DNA from: Mycobacterium sp.
GTDB taxonomy: Bacteria; Actinomycetota; Actinomycetes; Mycobacteriales; Mycobacteriaceae
DNA length: 50,301 nt
Assembly: GCA_025966225.1 (NCBI GenBank)
Contig: JAOPVI010000316.1
Span: 1 to 50,301 of the forward strand
Reading direction: 5' to 3'
The translations under genes were made by a program, and so were the position numbers. The notes below the pieces were generated by a model. The model was not told the DNA's origin. It saw only the letters and a program-made list of their open reading frames with translations, and searched no databases. This document shows, piece by piece, positions 1 to 10,065 of this stretch (positions are counted from its first letter, which is position 1; each line of letters begins with the position of its first letter).

Positions 1-2
1 CG

Positions 3-287
3 ATCCGCTGCGCGATGGCGATCCGCGACGCGGTGCAAGCGCTCGGCATCGAGGTGCGTGCCGGGTTGCACACCGGCGAGTGCGAGGTCCGCGGCGACGA
101 CATCGGCGGGATCGCCGTGCACATCGGGGCACGCGTGAGCGCGCTGGCAGGACCGAACGACGTACTCGTGTCCAGCACGCTGCGCGACCTCGTGATCGGG
201 TCAGGGCTCGAATTCGAGGACCGCGGCGTTCACCAGCTCAAGGGCGTGCCCGGCGAGTGGCAGATCTTCGCCGCCGCGTCTCCGTAG
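3..287 (+). CDS. Class III adenylate/guanylate cyclase, C-terminal fragment
   Basis: The gene is cut by the window edge. The frame is open from base 3 and ends at TAG 285-287, giving about 94 residues. The segment reads as the second half of a class III nucleotide cyclase catalytic domain. It has the strand and loop around [10 protein letters not shown], then a [14 protein letters not shown] segment, then [12 protein letters not shown], and a final strand ending in [12 protein letters not shown], which is typical of mycobacterial cyclases that make cAMP. The N-terminal part, and any sensory, hydrolase or membrane domain, lies outside the window, so the subclass cannot be stated. The next gene downstream is convergent, with about 70 bases between the two stops. 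Confidence 0.85.
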   Translation: MRCAMAIRDAVQALGIEVRAGLHTGECEVRGDDIGGIAVHIGARVSALAGPNDVLVSSTLRDLVIGSGLEFEDRGVHQLKGVPGEWQIFAAASP

Positions 288-358
288 CGGCGGGTTTCGG
301 CAAAACTCATTTCGTGTGTCTGAGCGCTTGTGCACACGGTGTTGTCGATCCACAGGGC

Positions 359-1021
359 CTAGTTGGGAACGTGCTTCAGCAGGTTCGTCATCACGATGTC
401 GGGCACGGCCGGCGAGAACCGGCAGAACGTCACCTCGACGAGCACCACCGACTTCACCTGGTAGTCCCTTCCGCAGGAGCCGTTCCGAAGCTGAAGGGAA
501 TGCGCGGTAGCGGTCACGTCGCCGACGAACACCAGGCCGTCCCCACTCGACTCGCAGTCGGCGACCAGCCCGGCCAGCCCGTCAAACGCGCGGCGAGCCG
601 TCGGCGGATCCCGATACGCCGCGGCGCCCTGCGAGATCAACCCGGCGTCGGGCGGATCCTGGTAGGTCGTCTTGTGAAACTCCTCGACCTCGGGTCCGAA
701 CGTCTTGGTCTCCTCGAAGAACCATCGGCAAGGCGGGGGCGTGGGGTCGGCAAGGACTTCGATGTCGACGGGAAACTTGCCGTCCATGCTCGGGATGACC
801 GTGAGGTCCTCGCCTGCGCCCGTGATGGCCCGCATCTGGGCCTGTTCGAGCATCACGGACTCGACGTCCACCGGCGAACGGGAGTCGTCGTCGATATCCG
901 GTGTCGCCCGGACCGCGGCCCCGGGGAGGGTGTGCGTGCAGGCCGCGACGAGCATCACGGAACACCCGGCCACCAGGGCCGACCACGCGCGGGCGCGCGA
1001 CCGTCTGGCGGAGCCGGGCAT
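359..1021 (-). CDS. lpqA: LpqA-like lipoprotein with PknH-type sensor domain
   Basis: This is a 220-residue predicted lipoprotein. The N-terminus has a basic stretch, a short hydrophobic segment and a lipobox VAAC, with the lipidated cysteine at residue 28. The remainder resembles the extracellular sensor domain shared by PknH and several mycobacterial lipoproteins. Conserved features visible here are several cysteines (PPPCRWFF, ADCES, GSCGRDY, TFCRF) that could form disulfides. The start is the ATG at 1021. A TACCCT box lies 5 bases upstream on the minus strand, as expected for a leaderless transcript. The neighbour at 1061 is divergent. In M. tuberculosis, lpqA also lies next to the methionine-synthase-like gene, so the name rests on context plus resemblance. 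The ligand is unknown. Confidence 0.75.
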   Translation of the reverse strand: MPGSARRSRARAWSALVAGCSVMLVAACTHTLPGAAVRATPDIDDDSRSPVDVESVMLEQAQMRAITGAGEDLTVIPSMDGKFPVDIEVLADPTPPPCRWFFEETKTFGPEVEEFHKTTYQDPPDAGLISQGAAAYRDPPTARRAFDGLAGLVADCESSGDGLVFVGDVTATAHSLQLRNGSCGRDYQVKSVVLVEVTFCRFSPAVPDIVMTNLLKHVPN

Positions 1022-1060
1022 GATTGAGGGTATCCCGCGGCCATCGAATACTGTGGCCAC

Positions 1061-2071
1061 GTGAGCGATTTCGCCGTAGCAACGGGCATCGGTTCCTGGC
1101 CCGGCACGGTTGCCCGTGAGGCCGCCGAGGTCGTGGTCGGAGAACTGCATCAGCTGACGCATCTGGTGGAGTTGCCCGGCCGCGGAGTTGGGGCCGACAT
1201 GATCGGTCGGGCTGGGGCGCTGCTGGTCGACGTCGGCATCGACACGGTGCCTCGCGGCTACCGGATCGCGCCGGGCCGCAGCTCGGTGCACCGGCGCGCC
1301 GTGAGCCTGCTCGGCGAAGACATCGATGCACTCGAGGAGGCTTGGGAGCTCGCGGGTCTGCGGGGCAGCGGGCGCAAGGTCAAGGTGCAGGCTCCAGGTC
1401 CCATTACGCTGGCCGCCCACCTCGAACTCGCCAACGGCCACCGGGCGATCACCGACCGGGGCGCGCTGCGCGATCTCACCCTGAGCCTGGCCGAAGGGGT
1501 CGCCGCCCACCGGGCGCAGGTGGCGCGCCGCCTGGAAGCCGACGTGGTCGTGCAGTTCGACGAACCGACGTTGCAGGCCGCCCTGTTGGGCCGGCTGACC
1601 GGGGTGACCGGCATGACCCCGGTGCACCCGGTGGACGAGGCCTTGGCGATCAGTCTGTTCGACGATTGCGTCGCTGCCGTCGGAGCACCGGTAGCCTTGC
1701 ACAGTTGCGCTCCCGAGCTTCCATGGAAGCTGTTGCAGCGCAGCAGTATCAATGCCGTATCCGTTGACGTGGCCACCTTGACCGCGGCCGATCTGGACGG
1801 GATCGGCGAGTTCGTCGAGTCGGGTCGAGTGGTCATGTTGGGCGTTGTCCCGGTGACGCCCCCGCATCATCGTCCGTCGGCGGAGGAGGTGGCCGCGGCC
1901 GCCGCTTCGATCACCGACCGGCTCGGCTTCAACCGGTCGGTGCTGCGGGAGCGGATTGGCATCACGCCGGCCTGCGGCCTCGCGGGCGCGACGCCGCAGT
2001 GGGCCCGAACGGCCATCGAACTCGCGCAGAAGGTCGCGGCCGGTATCGAGCTGGATCCGGATTCGGCTTAG
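1061..2071 (+). CDS. MetE-like (cobalamin-independent methionine synthase family) protein
   Basis: This 336-residue protein corresponds to M. tuberculosis Rv3015c. It resembles the C-terminal barrel of cobalamin-independent methionine synthase. The N-terminus has ATGIGSWPGT, and later segments include VVVQFDEPTLQ, VALHSCAPE (a His/Cys pair like a zinc ligand position in MetE) and ITPACGLAG (a second candidate zinc cysteine). It is far shorter than full MetE, about 750 residues, and lacks the N-terminal half that binds the polyglutamate tail. The true methyl donor or acceptor is therefore unknown. The GTG start at 1061 is preceded by TACTGT at 1049-1054, six bases upstream, which suggests leaderless transcription. 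It is divergent from the lpqA-like gene, with 39 bases between. Confidence 0.85.
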   Translation: MSDFAVATGIGSWPGTVAREAAEVVVGELHQLTHLVELPGRGVGADMIGRAGALLVDVGIDTVPRGYRIAPGRSSVHRRAVSLLGEDIDALEEAWELAGLRGSGRKVKVQAPGPITLAAHLELANGHRAITDRGALRDLTLSLAEGVAAHRAQVARRLEADVVVQFDEPTLQAALLGRLTGVTGMTPVHPVDEALAISLFDDCVAAVGAPVALHSCAPELPWKLLQRSSINAVSVDVATLTAADLDGIGEFVESGRVVMLGVVPVTPPHHRPSAEEVAAAAASITDRLGFNRSVLRERIGITPACGLAGATPQWARTAIELAQKVAAGIELDPDSA

Positions 2072-2155
2072 GCTGGCGTCGAGATCCGCGGCAGCAAACT
2101 ACTAAGGCATGCGAAGATCGAGTAGCGGGTAGTCCCGCACGATCGGGAGGTGACT

Positions 2156-2983
2156 GTGGCGCAAACACGCCTGCGCGTGGCAGCCGGTGCTGGACTGGTC
2201 GCCGCGTCGCTGACGATCGTCGGACCCGGCGTCGCTGTAGTGGCCGCAGATCCTGGCGGTTCTGGGCAGGGCCACTCCAGGGCCGACAAGGACTCGGGAC
2301 GCGGTCACGATGGTGATCGTCACCGTCGGGACCGCAACTCCTCGGGCGACGGTCGTCAGGACCGTGGCAACGACCAACCCCGTCGCGGTGACGACCGTGG
2401 CGGAAAGTCCAACGCCGGTGGTTCGAAGGCGCCCGACGACACCGAGGACGTCCAGGTGGCCTCGAGGTCTATATCGAGCGCCGCTTCGTCGAACTCGCTC
2501 GTCGCCGAGCAGGCCCCGCAGGCGGCGCCAGCCGAGGTGCCCGCGGCAGCGTTCGGCGGCGGAGGTTCGGCCGAGGTGCCCGCGGCAGCGTTCGGTGGCG
2601 GAGGTTCGGGCGGCGCGGCCCAGCCGGCGGTCGTCGGGTCGACGGTCACCTTCGGTAACGGCAGAACACCCGGCTTCCTCGACGGCGTTGACGAGCCGTC
2701 CGTTGATGCGGGACAGGCGCCAGCGCAGGTGAATTCCGCGCCCGCAGCGGTGAGCCCGTCGCCGCCTGGCCCCGAAGTTATGCCGTTGACGACGATGTTG
2801 CATGAATTCGATTCGCAAGGGCTCGAATTCATCGATCGAATCTGGGCCCCGCTTCGCCCGGCGTTCCCTGGCGGGCTGGTGTTCGGGATAGCTGGCTTGT
2901 TGGTCGCGCCGCTGGCAGGCGTGTGGCTCGGTTACCGTCAGGCCCACGCCGCCGAGGCCGCGGACCAGCTCGTCGATCGCTAG
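2156..2983 (+). CDS. Secreted, repeat-containing cell-envelope protein
   Basis: The product is about 275 residues and matches no family I recognise. It has an N-terminal signal peptide (MAQTRLRVAAGAGLVAASL, ending near VVAADPGG) and then a strongly charged, low-complexity stretch of Arg, Asp, Gly and His. Two exact copies of AEVPAAAFGGGGS follow, then a Pro/Ala-rich linker. A C-terminal hydrophobic segment (GLVFGIAGLLVAPLAGVWLGY) ends in a short charged tail. This architecture suggests a protein anchored in the membrane by its C-terminus and spanning the periplasm or cell wall. I chose GTG 2156 because the GGGAGG at 2145-2150 then has a five-base spacing. A GTG at 2150 in the same frame overlaps that site. 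It may follow the 1061 gene in an operon, with about 84 bases between. Confidence 0.7.
   Translation: MAQTRLRVAAGAGLVAASLTIVGPGVAVVAADPGGSGQGHSRADKDSGRGHDGDRHRRDRNSSGDGRQDRGNDQPRRGDDRGGKSNAGGSKAPDDTEDVQVASRSISSAASSNSLVAEQAPQAAPAEVPAAAFGGGGSAEVPAAAFGGGGSGGAAQPAVVGSTVTFGNGRTPGFLDGVDEPSVDAGQAPAQVNSAPAAVSPSPPGPEVMPLTTMLHEFDSQGLEFIDRIWAPLRPAFPGGLVFGIAGLLVAPLAGVWLGYRQAHAAEAADQLVDR
2531..2608 (+). repeat. Two tandem 39-bp repeats inside the surface-protein gene
   Basis: Copy 1 is 2531-2569 and copy 2 is 2570-2608. They differ at a single base (C versus T in a glycine codon) and each encodes AEVPAAAFGGGGS. Near identity at the DNA level suggests a recent duplication, or a copy number that varies by slippage. 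The glycine-serine end of each unit resembles a flexible spacer. Confidence 0.9.
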
Positions 2984-3137
2984 GTGCGTAGGTCTTGCGC
3001 AGGGTTGCTGTCTCAACGTTGTGCTCTGATCAGGTATAACGATGTCTCGGGTATGTGTATGCGCTGCAAGATCCTTGACTGAAACCTGGTGAAGGTTACT
3101 GGCCCCGTACGGCGGCGGCGGCGTAGCGTCCCGCGCC

Positions 3138-3329
3138 ATGAGCGAATGGGCGTGGGTACTGATCACCGAGGACGGCGTGACCCAGTATCCGGGTGTCGGC
3201 CCGCACGCGGCTTACGCGGCGGTCGGCGTTGACGGCGACGACGTGACGGGTGGCCGCCCGCATCTTCTCGAATTGTCATCGCAGTCGAGCAGGGCGAGTG
3301 CCATTGGAGGATCGCCACCCGCGTCGTGA
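3138..3329 (+). CDS. Possible small hypothetical protein
   Basis: This is a 63-codon ORF starting at ATG 3138. The first 45 or so codons have composition typical of genes here and read MSEWAWVLITEDGVTQYPG. The last third looks less protein-like. A plausible promoter, TTGACT at about 3073 with TACTGG 16 bases further, lies upstream, but no clear ribosome site is visible. It overlaps the end of the opposite-strand ORF 3163-3495, and both cannot easily be coding over their full length. It could be a real short protein, the 5' end of a broken gene, or chance. I do not recognise any family. Confidence 0.25.
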   Translation: MSEWAWVLITEDGVTQYPGVGPHAAYAAVGVDGDDVTGGRPHLLELSSQSSRASAIGGSPPAS

Positions 3330-3495
3330 ATCCTCTGAGCGGTGGGTCGGTCTGTACCTTGTTCTCCCACTCCTGCCCTTCTGCTGTGATGCATCGTTGC
3401 AGCTTTTGGTCTGGGGAGTTGTACCAAAACACCCCACATATGAAACCGATGATCACCATCGCCACGATGGTTATGGCTAGCGGGTTGCGTTTCAT
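3163..3495 (-). CDS. Possible small membrane-anchored protein
   Basis: This is a 110-codon ORF starting at ATG 3495, with a weak TGGAG about nine bases upstream. The N-terminus MKRNPLAIT is followed by a clear transmembrane segment (IVAMVIIGFICGVFWY) and a plausible extracytoplasmic stretch with two cysteines (QRCITAEG and HSPCSTA), perhaps a disulfide. After about residue 72 the translation becomes very Arg/Pro-rich, as if out of frame. A frameshift or an unnatural C-terminus is therefore possible. It may also begin further upstream, because the frame stays open to 3762. No family is recognised. Confidence 0.45.
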   Translation of the reverse strand: MKRNPLAITIVAMVIIGFICGVFWYNSPDQKLQRCITAEGQEWENKVQTDPPLRGFTTRVAILQWHSPCSTAMTIREDAGGHPSRRRRQRRPPRKPRAGRHPDTGSRRPR

Positions 3496-3736
3496 GACTG
3501 CGGACTCCAGGGCAGCGGCTTCGGCCCCCGAGAGCGGAGGGCAGTCGGCGGCGGCGGGCGAAGACCTGGAGGCCGAAAGGGTGGGCTGCCAGGCGATTCT
3601 GCGAGTTTGCTGAGTGGCCGCTGTGACGCATGATGGCCCGGCGCGCAGATAGTGCCCAAATTGGGACATGGCTGTCGTTCTGCTGCGAAGATCCCAAGTG
3701 CCGGACAGGATATTGGCAACTGGAAGGAAGGGCACC

Positions 3737-4177
3737 ATGACCGTTAGCCGTGGACTGGCCACAGCCGCAGTCGCCGTCGGGTTCTCGTTGGGATTTGCTA
3801 GCCCGGCATGGGCTGACGATTTGAGCGGGACCTATTCGTTGAATCTCAGCGGTGCCCCTGGAGGCCGTACCTCTTGGATCGTTACTTCAAGGTGTCCACC
3901 CTCGGGCGGGTGTGTCGCGCACATCACCAGTTCAAGCGGCTGGAGCGGCGATGCGCAGCTTGCGGGTGATCGTTGGACCATGACGGTCGATCGGCCAGAC
4001 GGCCAAAGCTGCCCCGACGGCACTCGCCACTCGGAGTTACAGACATGGTCGTGGGATGCGACAGCGCTGGCGGGCCAAGTTAGCGGTGTCTCGACGGACC
4101 TCACCGCCTGCCCGCAGAGTGCCCCTGATTCATTCGCCTTGACGAAGCTGCAGTACCCACACCCGCCCAGCTTCTAA
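3737..4177 (+). CDS. Secreted hypothetical protein
   Basis: This 146-residue protein has a clear Sec signal peptide: MTVSRGLATAAVAVGFSLG, then a cleavage site after ASPAWA. The mature part is about 120 residues and begins DDLSGTYSLN. It contains four cysteines (SRCPPSGGC, QSCPDG, TACPQS), suggesting two disulfides, and looks like a small beta-rich domain with regularly spaced Trp and Thr. The frame is open upstream, but ATG 3737 is preceded by GGAAGG and gives a normal signal peptide. Mycobacteria encode several secreted proteins of this general type. I do not know a function. Confidence 0.75.
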   Translation: MTVSRGLATAAVAVGFSLGFASPAWADDLSGTYSLNLSGAPGGRTSWIVTSRCPPSGGCVAHITSSSGWSGDAQLAGDRWTMTVDRPDGQSCPDGTRHSELQTWSWDATALAGQVSGVSTDLTACPQSAPDSFALTKLQYPHPPSF

Positions 4178-4196
4178 GCACGGTCGTCAAGGCCCG

Positions 4197-4320
4197 GGAC
4201 TGCCCCGACTTCGGTTGACTCGCGGGGTGTAGATTTCAGGCCGCGGTTGCGACTGGGGTGTGAAGCAGTCCGAACTCTATCGGGGTGAGCTTGCCGAGGG
4301 CGCGTTGCCGGCGTACACAA
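4197..4320 (-). mobile_element. Remnant of an IS3-family transposase gene (3' end) with element end
   Basis: Read on the minus strand, bases 4319 down to 4236 encode RRQRALGKLTPIEF and then a short tail ending HTPVATAA and a stop. This is the characteristic C-terminal motif of IS3-family OrfB transposases (an RR.ALG..TP.EF pattern). Upstream of it the frame loses all resemblance, so only the last 25 or so codons remain. After the stop, the minus strand runs through GTCAACCGAAGTCGGGGCAG to about 4197, which resembles the terminal sequence of such elements. The opposite end and the DDE core are absent. The assignment rests on the motif. Exact ends are estimates. Confidence 0.55.
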
Positions 4321-4388
4321 TTGCCAATCCCTGGGCAAGGTCGACGTCAGTGAGCGTCAAGGAACACAGGTTTCGGCCATCAGTCGCA

Positions 4389-5993
4389 CTATCCAAGATC
4401 CTTGCGCAGGATCTTGCCCGACGCCGACTTCGGGATGACGTCGATGAAGGCCACCTGCCGCACCTTCTTGTAGGGCGCGACGTGCGAGGCGACGAACTCC
4501 ATCACCTGCGCTTCGGTGAGCTCGGCGCCGGATTGCTTGACCACGAACGCCTTTGGCACTTCCTCGCCGGAGTCCGCATCGGTGGCGCCGACGACGGCGG
4601 CGTCGGCGACGTCGGGGTGGGTGAGCAACACGGCCTCGAGCTCGGCGGGGGGCACCTGGTAGCCCTTGTACTTGATGAGCTCCTTGAGCCGGTCGACGAT
4701 GTAGACGCAGCCGGTCGCGTCTACCCGGGCCACGTCGCCGGTGTGCAGGAAGCCGTCGGCGTCGATCGTCGCCCGGGTGGCCTCCTCGTTGCCCAGGTAG
4801 CCGGCCATCACGTTGGGGCCCTTGAACCACAACTCGCCGGTGTCGCTGAGACCCGATGCGGGCAGGTCGATTTCGGCGCCGGTCTCGGCGTCGACGATCT
4901 TGGTGACGGCGTTGGGCACCGTCCACCCACACGAACTCATCCGTGCCGTCGAACCGACGAGTTCGTGACCTCCGTCGAACGGGGTGACGTGACTGACCGG
5001 GCTCAGCTCGCTCATGCCGTAGCCCTGCACGACCTGACATCCCAGCCGCTGCTTGACCGCGTTGCCGAGTTCCTCGTCGAGTGGCGCGGCGCCGGACATG
5101 ATGCCGCGCAGGCTGGACAGGTTGTACCTCTCGACCAGCGGGTGCTTGGCCAGGGCCACCGCGATCGGTGGCGCGATGAACGCGAAGGTGCACTCGTACT
5201 TCGCGATGTTGCCGAGGAAGTCTTCCAGGTCGAAGCTCGGCATGATGATCAACTGCGCCCTGGCGTGCAAGGCGGCGTTGAGTAGCACCGTCATGCCGTA
5301 GATGTGAAAGAAGGGCAGCACGGCCAGGATTCGATCGTCGTGCGACATTCCCTGCAGCGGCCGGATCTGTGCGACGTTCGAGGTCAGGTTGCGGTGCGTC
5401 AGCATGACGCCCTTGGGGTTGGCCGTCGTGCCCGAGCTGTACGGCAGCGCCGCGATGTGGGTGGCGGGATCGAACGTGACGTCTGGTGCGGGCAGTCCGG
5501 GACCGATCAGGTCGGCGGCGTTGGGGTGGCCGTCGACTGCAATGCCCGGGCCGTCGAGGACCACGACCCGTTCGACAGACAACCCGACCGCGGCGGCTCC
5601 GTCGGCGGCCTGCGCCAGCAGTGGCGTCACCGTCACCAGCATCGTGGCGTGGGCGTCGGTGAGCTGCTTGGCGATGTCCTTGGCGGTGAACAGTGCGTTG
5701 ATGGTGGTGGCCGTCGCGCCGGCACGCAGGATGCCGTGGAACGCGATGGCGAACGCCGAGCTGTTGGGCGCCAGCAGTCCGACCACGTCGCCGACGCCGA
5801 TGCCGCGATGGGCAAGTGCGCCGGCGAAGGCGTCGATGCGCGTGATCATGTCGGCATAGGTGGTCTCCGTGCCGGATTTGGTGTCGACCAACGCGGTGTG
5901 GTCGCGGTCGTCGTCGGCAAGCTCGCCGAACAGGTACTCGTAGAGGCTGGTAGTGGGAATCTGGACCTGGGGGAATGGGCTCGCGAAACTCAT
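4389..5993 (-). CDS. AMP-forming acyl-CoA/4-coumarate-CoA ligase family enzyme
   Basis: This is a 534-residue adenylate-forming enzyme that activates a carboxylic acid with ATP and transfers it to CoA. The motifs are in order: the P-loop-like YSSGTTANPKGVMLTHRN near residue 190, GYGMSELSPV (A5), GELWFKGPNVMAGYLGN (A7), GDVARVDATGCVYIVDRLKE (A8 and hinge), KYKGYQVPPAELE, and the catalytic lysine in PKSASGKILRKDL at the C-terminus. Length and motif spelling place it with 4-coumarate-CoA ligases and FadD-type enzymes. The substrate cannot be read from the sequence. The start ATG at 5993 has GAAGGTG four bases upstream, and the longer open frame upstream looks non-coding. Its 3' end lies next to the IS3 scrap. 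Confidence 0.9.
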   Translation of the reverse strand: MSFASPFPQVQIPTTSLYEYLFGELADDDRDHTALVDTKSGTETTYADMITRIDAFAGALAHRGIGVGDVVGLLAPNSSAFAIAFHGILRAGATATTINALFTAKDIAKQLTDAHATMLVTVTPLLAQAADGAAAVGLSVERVVVLDGPGIAVDGHPNAADLIGPGLPAPDVTFDPATHIAALPYSSGTTANPKGVMLTHRNLTSNVAQIRPLQGMSHDDRILAVLPFFHIYGMTVLLNAALHARAQLIIMPSFDLEDFLGNIAKYECTFAFIAPPIAVALAKHPLVERYNLSSLRGIMSGAAPLDEELGNAVKQRLGCQVVQGYGMSELSPVSHVTPFDGGHELVGSTARMSSCGWTVPNAVTKIVDAETGAEIDLPASGLSDTGELWFKGPNVMAGYLGNEEATRATIDADGFLHTGDVARVDATGCVYIVDRLKELIKYKGYQVPPAELEAVLLTHPDVADAAVVGATDADSGEEVPKAFVVKQSGAELTEAQVMEFVASHVAPYKKVRQVAFIDVIPKSASGKILRKDLG

Positions 5994-6031
5994 GGCACCT
6001 TCGATCGAACCACGCGCGGCCCTGGGTCGGG

Positions 6032-6430
6032 TCAGCCTTCGTCGAGCAGCTTGATCAGTTTCCTCGAGGCCACCAGCCGGTATGACGCGTCGACCAGTTC
6101 GCGCACCTCGGCCCAGTCGACCCTGGTCGCACGGTCGAAGTCCAACCCCAACCAACCCGACGGACCCAGGTATGCGGGAAAGAAGAACCGCTCGTCCTGC
6201 TGCAGTGCCGTTCGTTCGGATTCGTCGACCTTGACCATCACGCAATGCGGGACGGTCAACAGCTCGCCCGTCGACTTACAGCTGCCGCCGTACATGGCGA
6301 ACATCTTGGAGACGAAGAACCCGGGTCTGCCGTGCGACACCTTCTCGAACGCCTCGGGATAGCCGAGGGTGATCGCCCTCAGCTCGGCAAGGCCGGGATC
6401 GTCGTCGCGGAACATGATCGGGTGCGGCAC
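6032..6430 (-). CDS. MmcQ/YjbR family protein
   Basis: This is a 132-residue protein of the MmcQ/YjbR family, a small CyaY-like fold often annotated as DNA-binding on weak evidence. Visible family features are the N-terminal LGYPEAFEKVSHGRPGFFV segment, a central KMFAMYGG, a strand VMVKVDESER, FFFPAYLGPSGWLGLDF, and a C-terminal helix pair ending ELVDASYRLVASRKLIKLL. Start ATG 6430 gives the usual length. It lies 38 bases upstream of the acyl-CoA ligase on the same strand and could be cotranscribed with it. No specific function is established. Confidence 0.85.
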   Translation of the reverse strand: MPHPIMFRDDDPGLAELRAITLGYPEAFEKVSHGRPGFFVSKMFAMYGGSCKSTGELLTVPHCVMVKVDESERTALQQDERFFFPAYLGPSGWLGLDFDRATRVDWAEVRELVDASYRLVASRKLIKLLDEG

Positions 6431-6627
6431 GGGAGGAGTTTACCGATCCGGATCGCCTGAGCCCATCGACGCTCGGGAACTGGCCGAGCCCAACGGTTCC
6501 CATTCGAGAGCTGCGACGGCACCGCGCGGCGCGTCGTGCGATTTCGGCGGCTGAGTTCGCCCCACAAGGCCTGAACCTCGCTGTCGATTTCTCACCGATG
6601 GCTTCGCAACGGTGTCACCATCGGATC

Positions 6628-7591
6628 ATGATCGACCGACGTGGCTTTCTGGCGCTCAGCGCGATGGGTGCGGTCGCAGGCGTCGCAGGTGCGTGCTCGA
6701 CCCGTCCCGAGAGCGCCACGAGTGGGCCCGCCACCGCTCCCGTCGTCGTCGACATGACCGCGCGCGACCCGATGTCGACCGCGGCGGCGTCGCCGTGCGC
6801 ACCTGGACCTACACCCGTACTTCCTGATCAACGGACGAACCACGAAGGACCCGCAAGTCAAGGATTACCCTGCGGGGCAACGGGTTCGGCTGCGGATCAT
6901 CAACGCGGGGGCGGATACGGCGTTTCGCGTCGCGGTCCCGGGAACCGACCTCGACGTCACCCACACCGACGGCCATCCCGTCGTGCCCCGAAGCACCGAC
7001 TCGGTAATCCTTGGTATGGGGGAGCGCGTCGACGCCATCGTGACGGTCGGCTCGTCGGTGCCGGTGATCGCGGCCCCCGAGGGCAAGGACGGCCATGCCC
7101 AGCTGAACCTTCGGGTCGACAGGAAGCCGTCCGACGTCGACGTCGATGGGTTCGTCAAGACGTTGCGCGCCGGCGCGCCGCTCAACACGGCTACGCTCGA
7201 ATCCGCGCCGGACGTGACTCTGCCCCAACGCAATCCGGACGTCACGGTGGATCTTCGACTGGCCGGGCCGCTCGACGGCTACACGTGGCCCATCAACGGC
7301 AACCTCTACGATCCGCCCAACAACGGCATCCCGTTGTCCGCGGGCAAGCGGGTGCGACTCCGGTTCATCAGCGAGTCGATGATGTTCCATCCGTTCCACC
7401 TGCACGGGCACACGTTCCAGGTGGTTCAGCCAGGCAACCGGGGGCCGCGCAAGGACACGGTGCTGGTCTCTCCCAAGCAGACCGTCGAGGTGGACTTCGA
7501 CACCGACAATCCGGGCCGGTGGATCGTGCATTGCCACAACGAGTACCACCTCGACGGCGGGATGGCGACGTTCGTCGAGTACCGCGGCTGA
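6628..7591 (+). pseudogene. Disrupted multicopper oxidase (MmcO-like), first cupredoxin domain deleted
   Basis: The 5' end encodes a Tat-type lipoprotein signal (DRRGFLALS, then AGAC with Cys23), as in the periplasmic mycobacterial multicopper oxidase Rv0846c. After VVVDMTARD the frame is lost near 6770, and residues like GGVAVRTWTY continue in another frame. From about 6803 a third frame encodes cupredoxin domain 2 (HPYFLINGR, AGQRVRLRIINAGADTAFRV, HTDGHPVVP) and domain 3. Domain 3 carries the copper motifs HPFHLHGHTF and HCHNEYHLDGGM and ends at 7591. About 200-250 residues are missing, including the whole HWHG and HPH region needed for the trinuclear copper site. The product cannot be an active oxidase. 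The stop lies 34 bases before ligA. Confidence 0.8.
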
Positions 7592-7616
7592 GGATTGTGT
7601 CGGCCGCCTCCGATAA

Positions 7617-9728
<2,112 letters not shown>

Positions 9729-9731
9729 TGC

Positions 9732-10022
9732 TTGGCCGCCATCGACATTGCCCCCGATGGGGTCGCGACGCTGGGTGACCAGAACCAAGATCCGAACCAC
9801 TCGAAACTCACGTATACCTGTGTCAACCGAGCTCCATCGGCGGGAGAGACTGCGGCGCTGAGCTGTACCGGTGTCAGCATCCCGAAGGGTCAATCGAATG
9901 GGCTAGCGGTGATCGTAATGTTCACCGGCCCGGGCATCGGTGGCATCTATGCATCGATCAGCGTGCCGGACGACACCAACACCGCCAATAACGGTACCCG
10001 GCTTAGCATTCGAGTCTTGTGA
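9732..10022 (+). CDS. Orphan Ig-like/DUF11-type ORF directly after ligA
   Basis: This is a 96-codon ORF in the same reading frame as ligA, opening right after the ligA stop (TAG 9726-9728). The only start is TTG 9732, with no ribosome site. The protein looks like one beta-sandwich module of the DUF11/CARDB type: SKLTYTCVNRAPSAGETA, an ALSCTGVSIPKGQ strand pair with two cysteines, then SISVPDDTNTANNGTRLSIRV, the classic closing signature of such repeats. These modules normally occur in large secreted proteins. There is no signal peptide here, so this is probably a surviving fragment of a larger gene. It is absent between ligA and the Rv3013 homologue in M. tuberculosis as I recall it. Confidence 0.35.
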   Translation: MAAIDIAPDGVATLGDQNQDPNHSKLTYTCVNRAPSAGETAALSCTGVSIPKGQSNGLAVIVMFTGPGIGGIYASISVPDDTNTANNGTRLSIRVL

Positions 10023-10065
10023 CCGGTTTGACACGGTCAGCGGCAGTTTGACCTTGGGTTGATTG

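Noticed and set aside
359..1870. A 503-codon open frame on the minus strand
   Set aside because: Only the part from ATG 1021 down is a protein with a lipoprotein signal. The upstream part is antisense to the MetE-like gene and has no protein-like features.
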